A DNA stretch of 49,604 nt from Nitrospinaceae bacterium UBA3496 (lineage in GTDB: Bacteria > UBA8248). Positions 17,799 to 25,885 of this stretch are shown here, one piece after another. Position 1 is the stretch's first letter; each line of letters opens with the position of its first letter. The position numbers and the translations under genes are program-made. The notes under the pieces are model-generated. The model had not been told where the DNA came from and did no database searches. It saw nothing but the letters and a program-made list of their open reading frames with translations. The stretch lies in assembly GCA_002377645.1 (NCBI GenBank), contig DFQF01000035.1:22154-71757 (forward strand), read 5' to 3'.

Positions 17799-19061
17799 TT
17801 GAACCTACAATCATCAAAAAACCAAAAAAAGATATGGTATGGATGGATCGTACTTTCAATTGTTTATTTTGTAATGCTCTCCCTCATAGGAACACGTTCA
17901 AGCTTTGGTTTTTTCTTTAAACAAATTTCAAACGAATTTTCGTGGTCACGCGCTGAAACTGCCGCTGCATTTTCAATTGGCATGTTTGCACAATCAGTCT
18001 GCTCACTTTTTTCTGGATGGATTTCTGATAGATTAAGCATCCGTTTAACAATGTCTGCAGGCATTGCTATTTTCGGATTTTCTGTATTATTAGGAAGTCA
18101 AATAAATAGTCTTGCTTTTTTTTATCTGACTTACGTTCTTATGAATATTGGATTTGCATCCAGTACTTGGGTTGCACAAGTCCCAACTCTTTCTAACTGG
18201 TTTGTTACTAAAAGGGGACTTGCTCTAGGAATATCTAGTTCCGCTCAAGGTACAGCATTTATTTTAAATTTTTTTACTCCAATTCTTATACTTACTCTTG
18301 GCTGGAGAATGAGTTACGTTTTTTTTTCTATTTTGATTCTGTTCATAACACTTCCTCTCGCTGCAATATTTCATCGTGACCATCCCGATCAAAAAAATAC
18401 AGTTGCCGATCAGCCCTTTTTAGATTCAGAGAATATCCCTACAAAAAAAGAAAAATCTTTTCCAAAAAAAATTCTTAATGATCCTGTCAATTTCTTTTCA
18501 TTTCGTTTTTTCCTTTTTTTAGTTTTATTTCTCCCAATTGCTTATGTTTTTACTGTTCTTCTAGTTCACTTTCCTGCTCATTTGACAGACCAAGGGATAA
18601 CGGATCTTTCTTCTGCAGGAATTTTTGCAATCTGGGGGGCATCTTTAATTGTCGGATATTTGATCAGTTCAATTTCAGATTATTACGGAAGAACTTCTAC
18701 ATTTTCAACAGGTAGTTTGCTCGGTGTACTTTCAATGTTTTTAATAGGGAAATACAATATTTCTTTTGAACCATGGGTAATTTATGTGCTCACTATGACA
18801 AATGGAATCGCTCTCGGTCTTATACGTTCAACTGCATCAGCAATAATGGCAGACCATTTTTCAGGTGAAAAATTTGGCAAAACAAATGGTATCGCAATGT
18901 GTCTTTTTGCCATTTTTGGCGGATTTGGTGCATGGTTCACCGGATTTCTTTACGATTTACACTTGAATTACTACTGGGGATTTTCTATCGCTTCACTAAT
19001 GTTTATGATATCCGGGGTTTCCGCATTAATTTTATCTACACAAGAGAAAAAAACTAATTAA
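17799..19061 (+). CDS. MFS transporter (monocarboxylate/oxalate-formate antiporter-like)
   Basis: This 420-aa protein has twelve predicted membrane helices in two halves and a soluble central loop (about 195-225). An N-terminal FSWSRAETAAAFSIGMFAQS segment and the GWISDRLSIR loop resemble the monocarboxylate/OFA branch of the major facilitator superfamily. The start is TTG with AGGG 8 nt upstream. It follows the NifU-domain gene closely and its stop overlaps the convergent nitrile hydratase-like gene by 4 bp. It may carry an organic acid for nearby catabolic enzymes, which is inference. Confidence 0.82.
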   Translation: MNLQSSKNQKKIWYGWIVLSIVYFVMLSLIGTRSSFGFFFKQISNEFSWSRAETAAAFSIGMFAQSVCSLFSGWISDRLSIRLTMSAGIAIFGFSVLLGSQINSLAFFYLTYVLMNIGFASSTWVAQVPTLSNWFVTKRGLALGISSSAQGTAFILNFFTPILILTLGWRMSYVFFSILILFITLPLAAIFHRDHPDQKNTVADQPFLDSENIPTKKEKSFPKKILNDPVNFFSFRFFLFLVLFLPIAYVFTVLLVHFPAHLTDQGITDLSSAGIFAIWGASLIVGYLISSISDYYGRTSTFSTGSLLGVLSMFLIGKYNISFEPWVIYVLTMTNGIALGLIRSTASAIMADHFSGEKFGKTNGIAMCLFAIFGGFGAWFTGFLYDLHLNYYWGFSIASLMFMISGVSALILSTQEKKTN

Positions 19062-19810
19062 TCGAACGCTACCTTTTCATACTCTTCCGGTGTCAATGCA
19101 TCTGCAACCCCAATCATAGAATCACGAGTAACGAGCCTAGCCAATGCCTCTTCTCCCAATTCTTCTGTTCCGGCAGGGCGACGAGGTATTACAAGATATC
19201 GACAATCAGCATTACTATCTATGACAATCAATTCAATATCTTCTGGAGGAGTGTAACCCAAATCAAGCAAGGCACCTCTAGGATCCGTAACTGCTTTTGA
19301 CCGGTATGGGAAACTTTTATACCAGGTAGGAGGTTGTCCAAGAAGTACTCTTGGATAACAAGAACACAAAGTACAAACAACCATGTAATGCACACTGTCA
19401 GTATTTTCAAGAACTATCAATTTATTAACACTGCTTGCTTCTATATCTATTTCCATTTCTCCACATGCAGAATGTGCATCAGAAAGAAGACGTTCTTTAA
19501 ATTCATCGTCAACCCAGGCTCGAGCAACTACCCTAGCACCAGTAGTTGGAGTTTGAGCATATATTTCCTCCACCGTACGTCGCATTTCATCAGTAGTTAC
19601 TATTCCCTTCTCTCTCAAAAGATTCAATATTCCAACAACACGCACCTGAAAATAATCTAGATCATGTTCTACAGGAACAACCTTATCTTCCATGTAAGCT
19701 TCATCGGACTTCATTCGAGCATTATGCGATGACAAATCATGACTATATGGACTTTCATTGTCATGAGGGTGATTATGGTGATGGCCACTTCCATGGTGGT
19801 TATCTGACAT
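19058..19810 (-). CDS. Nitrile hydratase alpha / thiocyanate hydrolase gamma-type subunit, cobalt type
   Basis: This metal-binding catalytic subunit is 250 aa. The metallocentre motif V145-C-T-L-C-S-C151 has threonine after the first cysteine, as in cobalt-type enzymes; two of the cysteines become sulfinic/sulfenic acid in characterised members. Downstream LGQPPTWYKSFPYRSKAV and DPRGALLDLG match conserved active-site surroundings. Residues 5-24 are histidine-rich (HHGSGHHHNHPHD), possibly for metal handling. ATG start with AAGGAG 7 nt upstream. It lies 20 bp after a stand-alone beta C-terminal-domain gene. Length resembles thiocyanate hydrolase gamma. Nitrile versus thiocyanate cannot be decided here. 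Confidence 0.9.
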   Translation of the reverse strand: MSDNHHGSGHHHNHPHDNESPYSHDLSSHNARMKSDEAYMEDKVVPVEHDLDYFQVRVVGILNLLREKGIVTTDEMRRTVEEIYAQTPTTGARVVARAWVDDEFKERLLSDAHSACGEMEIDIEASSVNKLIVLENTDSVHYMVVCTLCSCYPRVLLGQPPTWYKSFPYRSKAVTDPRGALLDLGYTPPEDIELIVIDSNADCRYLVIPRRPAGTEELGEEALARLVTRDSMIGVADALTPEEYEKVAFD

Positions 19811-19830
19811 TTATTTTCTCCTTAAAGAAA

Positions 19831-20112
19831 CTACAATGCTTCAATCCAATGATCGTAAATTTCAATGTTCAACTTATCTTTCTTCTCTCCTGGGTTATGT
19901 TCCCAAAGATCATTTAAATTAAACTGAACCCAATATAAGTCCTGAAACGGCTTTCCGTCTCCACCATAAGCAAGGATTTCGGGGTTCTCGTAACTTCCGA
20001 AATAACGAATAATCTTCCCAGATTTACCTTTCACATATTCAGTTGTTCTGTGATGACCTTCGAAATAAGTGTTCTTTATTCGAACCTCTTCACCAATCTC
20101 AAATTTTGACAC
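19831..20112 (-). CDS. Nitrile hydratase beta C-terminal-domain protein (thiocyanate hydrolase alpha-like)
   Basis: This 93-aa protein corresponds only to the C-terminal domain of nitrile hydratase beta: FEIGEEVRIKN, the GHHRTTEYVKGKSGKIIRYFG core and LYWVQFNLNDLW are recognisable. The start is GTG with GGGG upstream. In thiocyanate hydrolase the beta chain is split into two genes; here the C-terminal half precedes the catalytic subunit, but no N-terminal half is found anywhere in the window. It could be a structural subunit or a metallochaperone-like activator of the same fold. Confidence 0.85.
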   Translation of the reverse strand: MSKFEIGEEVRIKNTYFEGHHRTTEYVKGKSGKIIRYFGSYENPEILAYGGDGKPFQDLYWVQFNLNDLWEHNPGEKKDKLNIEIYDHWIEAL

Positions 20113-20186
20113 TTTTACCCCACAAATTTAATTAAAAAAGAAATTTAAAATCAGTACAAAAAGAGTACCGAAAGACAAATCTATTT

Positions 20187-21197
20187 TCAAGTAATTTGAA
20201 ATAGCTTTCGTACATTCTCAACCAAAATCTCATTCTGCTGTTTCTCTTCCAACTTGCTCATTCCAGGAATTTCGCGACAATTTTCATGGTTAGCCATGTC
20301 AGCTGGATAATCGGTACCATACACGACTCTTTCGGAACCCAAAGTTTTTACGGCAAATTCAAAGGAATCAGCATTATGAATTATCGTATCGTAAAAAAAT
20401 CTATTAATATATTCTTCTGGGTTCTTAGAACCATGTACTTTTGGCTCTCTTCTTTCCCCATAACCATGTTCCCAACGTCCACGAATCCAGGGAAGAAAAC
20501 CACCTAGATGAGAAAGCAAGAAATTAAGATTTGGGAAACGATCCAAAACCCCTCCAAAAATCAAACATGCAGCAGCTATAGTTGTATCAAGAGGATTTCC
20601 AATGAAATTGCGTAAATAAAAATCCTTGAGTCTATCTGCAGCACCCATTGTATCAATTGGATGGATAAAAATAGTAATACCTAAATCTTGCGCTTTTTGC
20701 CAAAAAACATCGAGATCAGGATCGTCCAAATTTTTTCCTGCAACATTCGAGGCAATCTGTACACCAAGATGCCCGTTGTTTATTGCACGTTCTAATTCTT
20801 CTGCTGCTAATTCAGGATCTTGTAGAGGAACTGTCGCCATACAGGAAAAATTAGAAGGGTTATCGTTTGAAATTCTAATTAGTGCGTCGTTCATAGATTG
20901 AGCAAGATCATGTGTAATCGACTTATCAAGAGAATAAAAAGTAAGTGACGGAGAAACAGATAGAATTTGTCTACTAACTCCCATACGCTTCATATCTTCT
21001 AAACGCAAATCAACTTCATAATACATAGGAGTCAGAATATTTCTTAATTCCCTACTTTTCCCAAGAACATTACTCTTCGTAACTATCCATTCCTTACCAT
21101 CCGCATTTTGAACGGTTACAGTATCTCCAAAAGCCTTGTTTCTAACGTCTTCTAAAAAACCTAAAGGAACAATATGCGTATGAGGATCAATAACCAT
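20187..21197 (-). CDS. Amidohydrolase-family metal hydrolase/decarboxylase-like, copy A
   Basis: This is a TIM-barrel amidohydrolase (PF04909, ACMSD-like), 336 aa from the ATG at 21197, which has GGAG 7 nt upstream. Metal and catalytic residues are intact: H6, H8, H179, H230 and D296 (DPHTH, FIHP, LLSHLGG, GTDYP). A gapless hand alignment with the next gene upstream gives about 62% identity over 335 residues, so the two arose by tandem duplication. The family includes amino-carboxymuconate-semialdehyde decarboxylase and related aromatic-acid decarboxylases and hydrolases. Substrate unknown. It lies 14 bp after its twin and upstream of the nitrile hydratase-like pair. Confidence 0.88.
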   Translation of the reverse strand: MVIDPHTHIVPLGFLEDVRNKAFGDTVTVQNADGKEWIVTKSNVLGKSRELRNILTPMYYEVDLRLEDMKRMGVSRQILSVSPSLTFYSLDKSITHDLAQSMNDALIRISNDNPSNFSCMATVPLQDPELAAEELERAINNGHLGVQIASNVAGKNLDDPDLDVFWQKAQDLGITIFIHPIDTMGAADRLKDFYLRNFIGNPLDTTIAAACLIFGGVLDRFPNLNFLLSHLGGFLPWIRGRWEHGYGERREPKVHGSKNPEEYINRFFYDTIIHNADSFEFAVKTLGSERVVYGTDYPADMANHENCREIPGMSKLEEKQQNEILVENVRKLFQIT

Positions 21198-21223
21198 CTT
21201 AAACTCCAAAGTCTAAAAAGAAA

Positions 21224-22231
21224 TTATATTTTATAAAGTTCCTTTACATTTCCACACAAGATTTTATCCTGATCTTCATCCGACAATCTTGAAAGGCCAG
21301 GAATGTCCTTTGCAGCACCTAAATATCCCATATCAAACGGGTAATCAGTCCCATATAAAATACGTTCTGACCCTAAAGTGTTTACGGCAAATTCAAAAGA
21401 ATCGGCATTATGAATTATTGTGTCATAATAAAAATTGTTAATATATTGCTCAGGATTTTTTGCACCATGAACCTTCGGCTCACGTCTTTCTCCATACCCG
21501 TGTTCCCAACGACCACGAATCCAAGGAGTAAAACCACCTGTATGGGAAACTAAAAATTTAATTTTTGGGAACCTGTCAAAAACACCACCAAAAATTAAAC
21601 ACGCCATGGAAATTGTAGTATCTAAAGGATTACCAATAAAATTGCGAAGATAGTAATCTTTAAGACGATCATTTACACCCATAACATCTGAAGGATGAAT
21701 AAAAACAGGGACGTCTAATTCGCAAGCCTTTGCCCACACAACATCAAGACTAGGATCGTCAAGGTTTGTTCCTGCAACGTTTGATGCTATCTGGCAACCT
21801 TTATGTCCATTCTTTACGGCACGATCTAATTCAGTAGCCGCCGCATCTGGATCTTGCAGCGGAATCTGAGCCATGCAATGAAACTGTTCTGGATATGTCT
21901 TGGTCAATTCAGTTAAGGCATCATTTAAGGATGAAGAAATTTCTTTATTCAACCCAGCATCTAAAGCGTAAAATGTCATGGGAGGAACCACCGATAAAAC
22001 CTGCATATCGACTCCCATATTCTTCATATCAGAGAGTCTAAGATCAACGTCATAAGTTGTTTTTGGTAGAGGATTTTTATGAACTCTTTCCTGTCCCAAA
22101 ACCGTATTCTTGGTTGTTAGAAATTCCCAGTCTTCTCCTGGTTCAATAATTACAGAATCACCAAAACTACCTTTTCTTACATCTTCGATAAAACTAGGCG
22201 GTGCTATATGGGCATGAGGGTCAATTATCAC
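21224..22231 (-). CDS. Amidohydrolase-family metal hydrolase/decarboxylase-like, copy B
   Basis: This 335-aa twin of the downstream gene aligns with it without gaps. It keeps H6, H8, H179, H230 and D296. The start is GTG with AAGGAG upstream. The long identical stretch WIRGRWEHGYGERREPKVHG in both copies suggests a shared, constrained active-site or oligomer surface. It is the first gene after a 127-bp gap and probably leads a four-gene unit with copy A and the nitrile hydratase-like pair. Confidence 0.88.
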   Translation of the reverse strand: MIIDPHAHIAPPSFIEDVRKGSFGDSVIIEPGEDWEFLTTKNTVLGQERVHKNPLPKTTYDVDLRLSDMKNMGVDMQVLSVVPPMTFYALDAGLNKEISSSLNDALTELTKTYPEQFHCMAQIPLQDPDAAATELDRAVKNGHKGCQIASNVAGTNLDDPSLDVVWAKACELDVPVFIHPSDVMGVNDRLKDYYLRNFIGNPLDTTISMACLIFGGVFDRFPKIKFLVSHTGGFTPWIRGRWEHGYGERREPKVHGAKNPEQYINNFYYDTIIHNADSFEFAVNTLGSERILYGTDYPFDMGYLGAAKDIPGLSRLSDEDQDKILCGNVKELYKI

Positions 22232-22274
22232 TGATTTCTCCTTATTGGAAAGATTTTATAATTAAACATATAAG

Positions 22275-22303
22275 ATTATAAATTTTCTTTTTAAAAGTAT
22301 TTA
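22275..22303 (-). promoter_or_regulatory. Possible promoter of the amidohydrolase/nitrile hydratase-like unit
   Basis: A perfect TATAAT (minus strand, 22275-22280) lies 44 bp before the GTG at 22231, but the matching -35 region (TAAATA) is weak. The surrounding 127-bp gap is extremely AT-rich, so chance is a real alternative. Nothing else is recognisable in this gap. Confidence 0.25.
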
Positions 22304-22358
22304 AACAAAAAACGGGTCATTTTCAAGTTATAGAAAAAAATTACTTTAAATGATCAAT

Positions 22359-23183
22359 CTAATATTTTTTATTTATATTGATACGTACTTCAGAGGAACC
22401 AACGGAAATTTCCTCTTTGGAGATACCTTCCATGTCTCCTTTTCTAACTGGACCAGCAATACCATCAGAATCAAGACGTGCTATGATTCGATACCTCCCA
22501 TCAAATTTCACGCCTCTAATCATGACATTTTTTTCAGACAATTCAAATTTCAAAGGAAATGAAGGTGACAATATCCTTACAACTGCGACTGGAGCTGGTC
22601 TATTTTGATTTTTAGCTATGATATATAAGACAGATTTTTTATTTTTAAAAGAAACCAAAGAATCATCAATTGTAATGACCCCAGATATTTTTCTAACAAA
22701 AGAATTCCTTTTTGTTTTTTTGAGTAAAGAAGGCTGAATTTTTGAAATTTTTTTACTTTTTCCTTCTCTTGCGATAACAACGTTGACATCCTTTGTCCCT
22801 ATTTGGACTATATTACGTGAAACGCCCTCAAAATCACCTTTAGAGAGAGGGCCGACAATTCCGTCAGCATCTAGTCTTGCCCTAACTAAAACACGACCGC
22901 TAAAAGAAACTCCCGGCATCATAGAATCGTTCTTTGTTATAATAAAATGGTAAGGAAACTTAACATTAATTAATTTTTGTACCCCTAAAGGAGGTCCACC
23001 TCTCTCCGACTGTAAATATAAAAAAAGTGTTCTTACATTTTGGACTCTTTTTTTAAGTTGAGGGGTTATACGAACAACTCCAGAAACTGATTCTTTTGGC
23101 ACAGAAAAAATCGGATAAAAATCACATCCATAAATTAAAAAACTAAACCCAAATAAGAAATAAAAGAAAATTCTCGAACACAT
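22359..23183 (-). CDS. Predicted lipoprotein with two CcmI C-terminal-like domains
   Basis: This 274-aa protein has an N-terminal hydrophobic signal ending FLIYGC (C20), a plausible lipobox. Two repeats follow, about 33-138 and 166-272. Each shows a V/I-S-G-V start, an FPYHF or FPLKF element, a G-V-x-F-x-G segment, an R-L-D-x-D-G-I-x-G-P turn and a K-G-D-x-E-G-[VI]-S end. This resembles the periplasmic domain at the C-terminus of the cytochrome c maturation protein CcmI/CcmH, where it binds apocytochrome. No other ccm genes are here. It is the last gene of a unit after pfkB (5-bp gap). Function is inferred only by fold. Confidence 0.72.
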   Translation of the reverse strand: MCSRIFFYFLFGFSFLIYGCDFYPIFSVPKESVSGVVRITPQLKKRVQNVRTLFLYLQSERGGPPLGVQKLINVKFPYHFIITKNDSMMPGVSFSGRVLVRARLDADGIVGPLSKGDFEGVSRNIVQIGTKDVNVVIAREGKSKKISKIQPSLLKKTKRNSFVRKISGVITIDDSLVSFKNKKSVLYIIAKNQNRPAPVAVVRILSPSFPLKFELSEKNVMIRGVKFDGRYRIIARLDSDGIAGPVRKGDMEGISKEEISVGSSEVRININKKY

Positions 23184-23188
23184 TTTGA

Positions 23189-24118
23189 TTATTTTCCCTT
23201 TTTGTTGATACGCAAGAAATCAGAAACTTCCTCTGAAGAAGGAAGAGCAGAACGTCCTCCAAGTTTTGTGCAATTTATCGCAGCAACAGCATTTCCATAT
23301 CGAAGAGATTCTTCAATGGAAAAATTCTTTAGTTGACCATACAGGAACCCTGCATGGAATGCATCTCCTGCACCAGTTGTATCTACAACATCTACCGGAA
23401 AAGATTCAACTTCATAAAAAGTACTGCCATCATAGGCTAGAACCCCTCTATATCCAAGAGTCATTCCAACCAATTTTGGTCCAAAGGAAAAGATCCTTTT
23501 CAAAGACTCTAACGGATTTTTTTTGCCGGTAAATTGTTCAGGAAAATGTTCTGATGATATGAAAAAATCAGTTTTTTCTATCAATTTTTCTACGCCGGGA
23601 AAAACACGTTCTGCATCAAAAGAAATTAATGTTCCTTCACTTTTAGCAATCTCACATGCAAGAATTTCTGCGTCTAGATTATGCCCATCGATATGTAGAA
23701 ACTTTGAGGAACCAATAAGTTTAGGGTCTATATTTTCCGGAGCTATAAAAGTATCTCTTTTCCATATAATTGTTCTACCTCCACGCAATTCTTCTTTTCC
23801 CTCTCTTTGGACCAACACAATTGCAAACTGACTAGACAATCCAATCTGTGTAGTTACATTTTCAACATTTACCCCTTCATTACGGAGACTTTCAATAGAA
23901 AATTTTCCAAGCTCATCATCTCCGATTGAACCTATATAAGAAACATTTTGTCCCAATCTTGAAAGTGCAACCATTGCAGTTGCAACTTGACCACCACCTT
24001 GATAGGTAATATTTCTAGCCTCAGATTTTGAATTAAAAACAGGGAACGTTCCTAACTCACATAACAAATCAACTGAATTAAGACCAAGACCGACAACATC
24101 AAAAATATAATTTTTCAT
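23189..24118 (-). CDS. PfkB-family carbohydrate/nucleoside kinase
   Basis: This ribokinase-fold enzyme is 309 aa. The N-terminal GGGQVATAMVALSRLG motif (substrate/GG region) and the C-terminal DTTGAGDAFHAGFLYG motif with catalytic aspartate are intact. The family phosphorylates sugars or nucleosides with ATP; the substrate is not evident. ATG start; it lies 3 bp after the CoA-transferase-like subunit B gene and just before the lipoprotein gene, so it is part of a four-gene leftward unit. Confidence 0.9.
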   Translation of the reverse strand: MKNYIFDVVGLGLNSVDLLCELGTFPVFNSKSEARNITYQGGGQVATAMVALSRLGQNVSYIGSIGDDELGKFSIESLRNEGVNVENVTTQIGLSSQFAIVLVQREGKEELRGGRTIIWKRDTFIAPENIDPKLIGSSKFLHIDGHNLDAEILACEIAKSEGTLISFDAERVFPGVEKLIEKTDFFISSEHFPEQFTGKKNPLESLKRIFSFGPKLVGMTLGYRGVLAYDGSTFYEVESFPVDVVDTTGAGDAFHAGFLYGQLKNFSIEESLRYGNAVAAINCTKLGGRSALPSSEEVSDFLRINKKGK

Positions 24119-24121
24119 TTT

Positions 24122-24865
24122 TTAATTAAATTCTCTATAGCGAATTCCAAATGGATCAACTTCATGAAGAGCAGCTATCTCTTCACTAGAAGGTTCAACT
24201 GTTTCAGAGCAATTCTTGATACTTCCAATATCAAAACCAGTAGATTCAATTAAACGTTTTTCGTCAGTTCCATAATGTTTGCTATGCAAAGAAAGATTCC
24301 CTTCTGTTTTTTTAAAAATACAAAGTGGTGTAACTATTTTATCGACATTTCCTGATGCTGTTATAAAAGAACAATCCTTAGGAAATGTTTTTTTTGTATG
24401 AACGGTTCTCCATAAGACAATTCGATTTGCCGTAGGAAGCAGCATTGCACTTCCCGCACCACCAGGAAATTTTATCTTAGGTTTATCAGATTCACCTATA
24501 AAGGAAAGATTTACATTCCCAAATGAATCTATTTGAGCACCACTCAAAAAAGCCAAATCTAATTTCCCTCTAGCAGAAAGATCAAAAATTTCAGAAAGAG
24601 AGAAAAATGATCTGTTACCTTCCATTAATTCTATCCCAACTGTCGTTAATGGCATTTTTGAAGGAATCGCATCGACTCCACCAGGAATATTAAGATATGT
24701 AATATTTGGTGCTTTAGTTAACCTTGCCAAAAAAATTGCTACCATAGGTAAAATGGAAGAAACCCCATGAAAAACTGTCTGATAGTCTCTAATCTCTCTT
24801 GCAAGGAAAACAACCATCCTATCTGCAATTTCTTTTGTTTCTATAGAAACTTGAGAATTGTTCAT
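24122..24865 (-). CDS. CoA-transferase-like subunit B (glutaconate CoA-transferase/IpdB-like)
   Basis: This 247-aa Rossmann-like subunit of a class I CoA-transferase-type heterodimer shows DLAFLSGAQIDSFGNVNLS and KFPGGAGSAMLLPTA, typical of the glutaconate CoA-transferase beta group. The place where transferases carry a catalytic glutamate (ESG after the strand) reads ITYLNIPGG (56-63), with no glutamate. Related ring-degrading hydrolases of the IpdAB type also lack it in this chain. It follows its partner gene after 20 bp. It may be a CoA-thioester hydrolase or lyase and not a transferase. Confidence 0.78.
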   Translation of the reverse strand: MNNSQVSIETKEIADRMVVFLAREIRDYQTVFHGVSSILPMVAIFLARLTKAPNITYLNIPGGVDAIPSKMPLTTVGIELMEGNRSFFSLSEIFDLSARGKLDLAFLSGAQIDSFGNVNLSFIGESDKPKIKFPGGAGSAMLLPTANRIVLWRTVHTKKTFPKDCSFITASGNVDKIVTPLCIFKKTEGNLSLHSKHYGTDEKRLIESTGFDIGSIKNCSETVEPSSEEIAALHEVDPFGIRYREFN

Positions 24866-24885
24866 CTAAAACCTATTTATTTTTC

Positions 24886-25698
24886 CTATGCGTAATCTAT
24901 ATTTTCTAAAGAAACAAGATGATCTTTTACAGCATTATTGGATTTTGATTGCAAAAAATATTTTTTTATAACTTCCTCATCATAATCATAGAAAGGGTAG
25001 CAAGACATAGGGAATGCACCCTTTTCTATTTGAACCACAGCCCTAATCAGAAAAGACGGAATTTTAGTCTTCATAGGATTTTCCTGAAAAAAAGACGTTT
25101 CTTTAATTTTCTCGGTCGTTAAAATTACTTGTGTTGAGGCTCTTGTCATTAAAATATCTTCAAATACTCCACCGTCTATTCTAGCATTACCAAATTTGTC
25201 CGCATAAGGAACATGAATGATTGCCCAATCAGGTGTAATAGAAGGAATCATGAAAATTTCTTCCCCAGTATACGGATCAGATGTTTTATCAAAACCAGTC
25301 AATTTTGGAACATCACTTCCCTGCAAACCAGCTATAGGCTGACTAGGAATACCGTAAGAAGATGCACGCAATCCTGCAATAACAGTTGCACATGCATGTT
25401 CTTTAACTTTCACTATTCCAGACTCGACAGATCTCCGAAAAGATGGACATAAACCTAAAACATTCTCAAATCCAACATATCCGACAGTCACTTCAGAAAC
25501 GACTTCTGCAAAACATAGAAGATCGATATCATAACCACCTGCAGTTTTTACCAATGATAGATTTCGTTTTTTTTGACGTGCAAGTTCACGAACAAACGAA
25601 GAGGGAATTCTAGAAAATGAGTTCCCGCCTAAGGCCAACATCTGTCCGTTCTCCACTAGCGAAACGGCATCAGACAAAGATGTAAGTTTAGAGTCCAT
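24886..25698 (-). CDS. CoA-transferase-like subunit A (glutaconate CoA-transferase/IpdA-like)
   Basis: This 270-aa alpha-type subunit begins with the conserved MLALGGNSFSRIPSSFVREL segment. VGYVGFENVLGLCPSFRRSV and the YGIPSQPIAGLQGSD loop match the glutaconate CoA-transferase alpha group. ATG start with GAAGG 6 nt upstream. It is the first gene of a unit with subunit B, PfkB kinase and a lipoprotein, and is transcribed away from scpA. Confidence 0.82.
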   Translation of the reverse strand: MDSKLTSLSDAVSLVENGQMLALGGNSFSRIPSSFVRELARQKKRNLSLVKTAGGYDIDLLCFAEVVSEVTVGYVGFENVLGLCPSFRRSVESGIVKVKEHACATVIAGLRASSYGIPSQPIAGLQGSDVPKLTGFDKTSDPYTGEEIFMIPSITPDWAIIHVPYADKFGNARIDGGVFEDILMTRASTQVILTTEKIKETSFFQENPMKTKIPSFLIRAVVQIEKGAFPMSCYPFYDYDEEVIKKYFLQSKSNNAVKDHLVSLENIDYA

Positions 25699-25789
25699 AC
25701 AAAACCTTCAGCAATGCGACAAATATAATTAAACCACAATTACACATTTAAGCACGATTCCAATTTAAATTCTAACAAATAGAATCTTA

Positions 25790-25818
25790 TTGACAATTAT
25801 AGGTGAATTGCCTACGCT
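25790..25818 (+). promoter_or_regulatory. Candidate promoter of scpAB
   Basis: A perfect TTGACA is followed by a 17-bp spacer and a weak -10 (TACGCT). It would give a leader of about 60 nt that contains the hairpin at 25858-25880. It lies in the 187-bp divergent gap between the CoA-transferase-like operon and scpA, the longest gene-free stretch in the window. Confidence 0.4.
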
Positions 25819-25857
25819 AGTTGTTGTTAAAGCCAAGTATTTTATTACTTAATCCGC

Positions 25858-25880
25858 CTTCCCCCCAAACCTTGGGGAAG
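25858..25880 (+). promoter_or_regulatory. Hairpin covering the scpA ribosome-binding site
   Basis: CTTCCCC pairs perfectly with GGGGAAG across a 9-nt loop. The right arm GGGGAAG is also the only Shine-Dalgarno sequence for the scpA TTG start, which lies 5 nt further on. The GC-rich stem stands out from its AT-rich surroundings. It could restrict translation of scpA, which is inference. Confidence 0.5.
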
Positions 25881-25885
25881 TAAAC

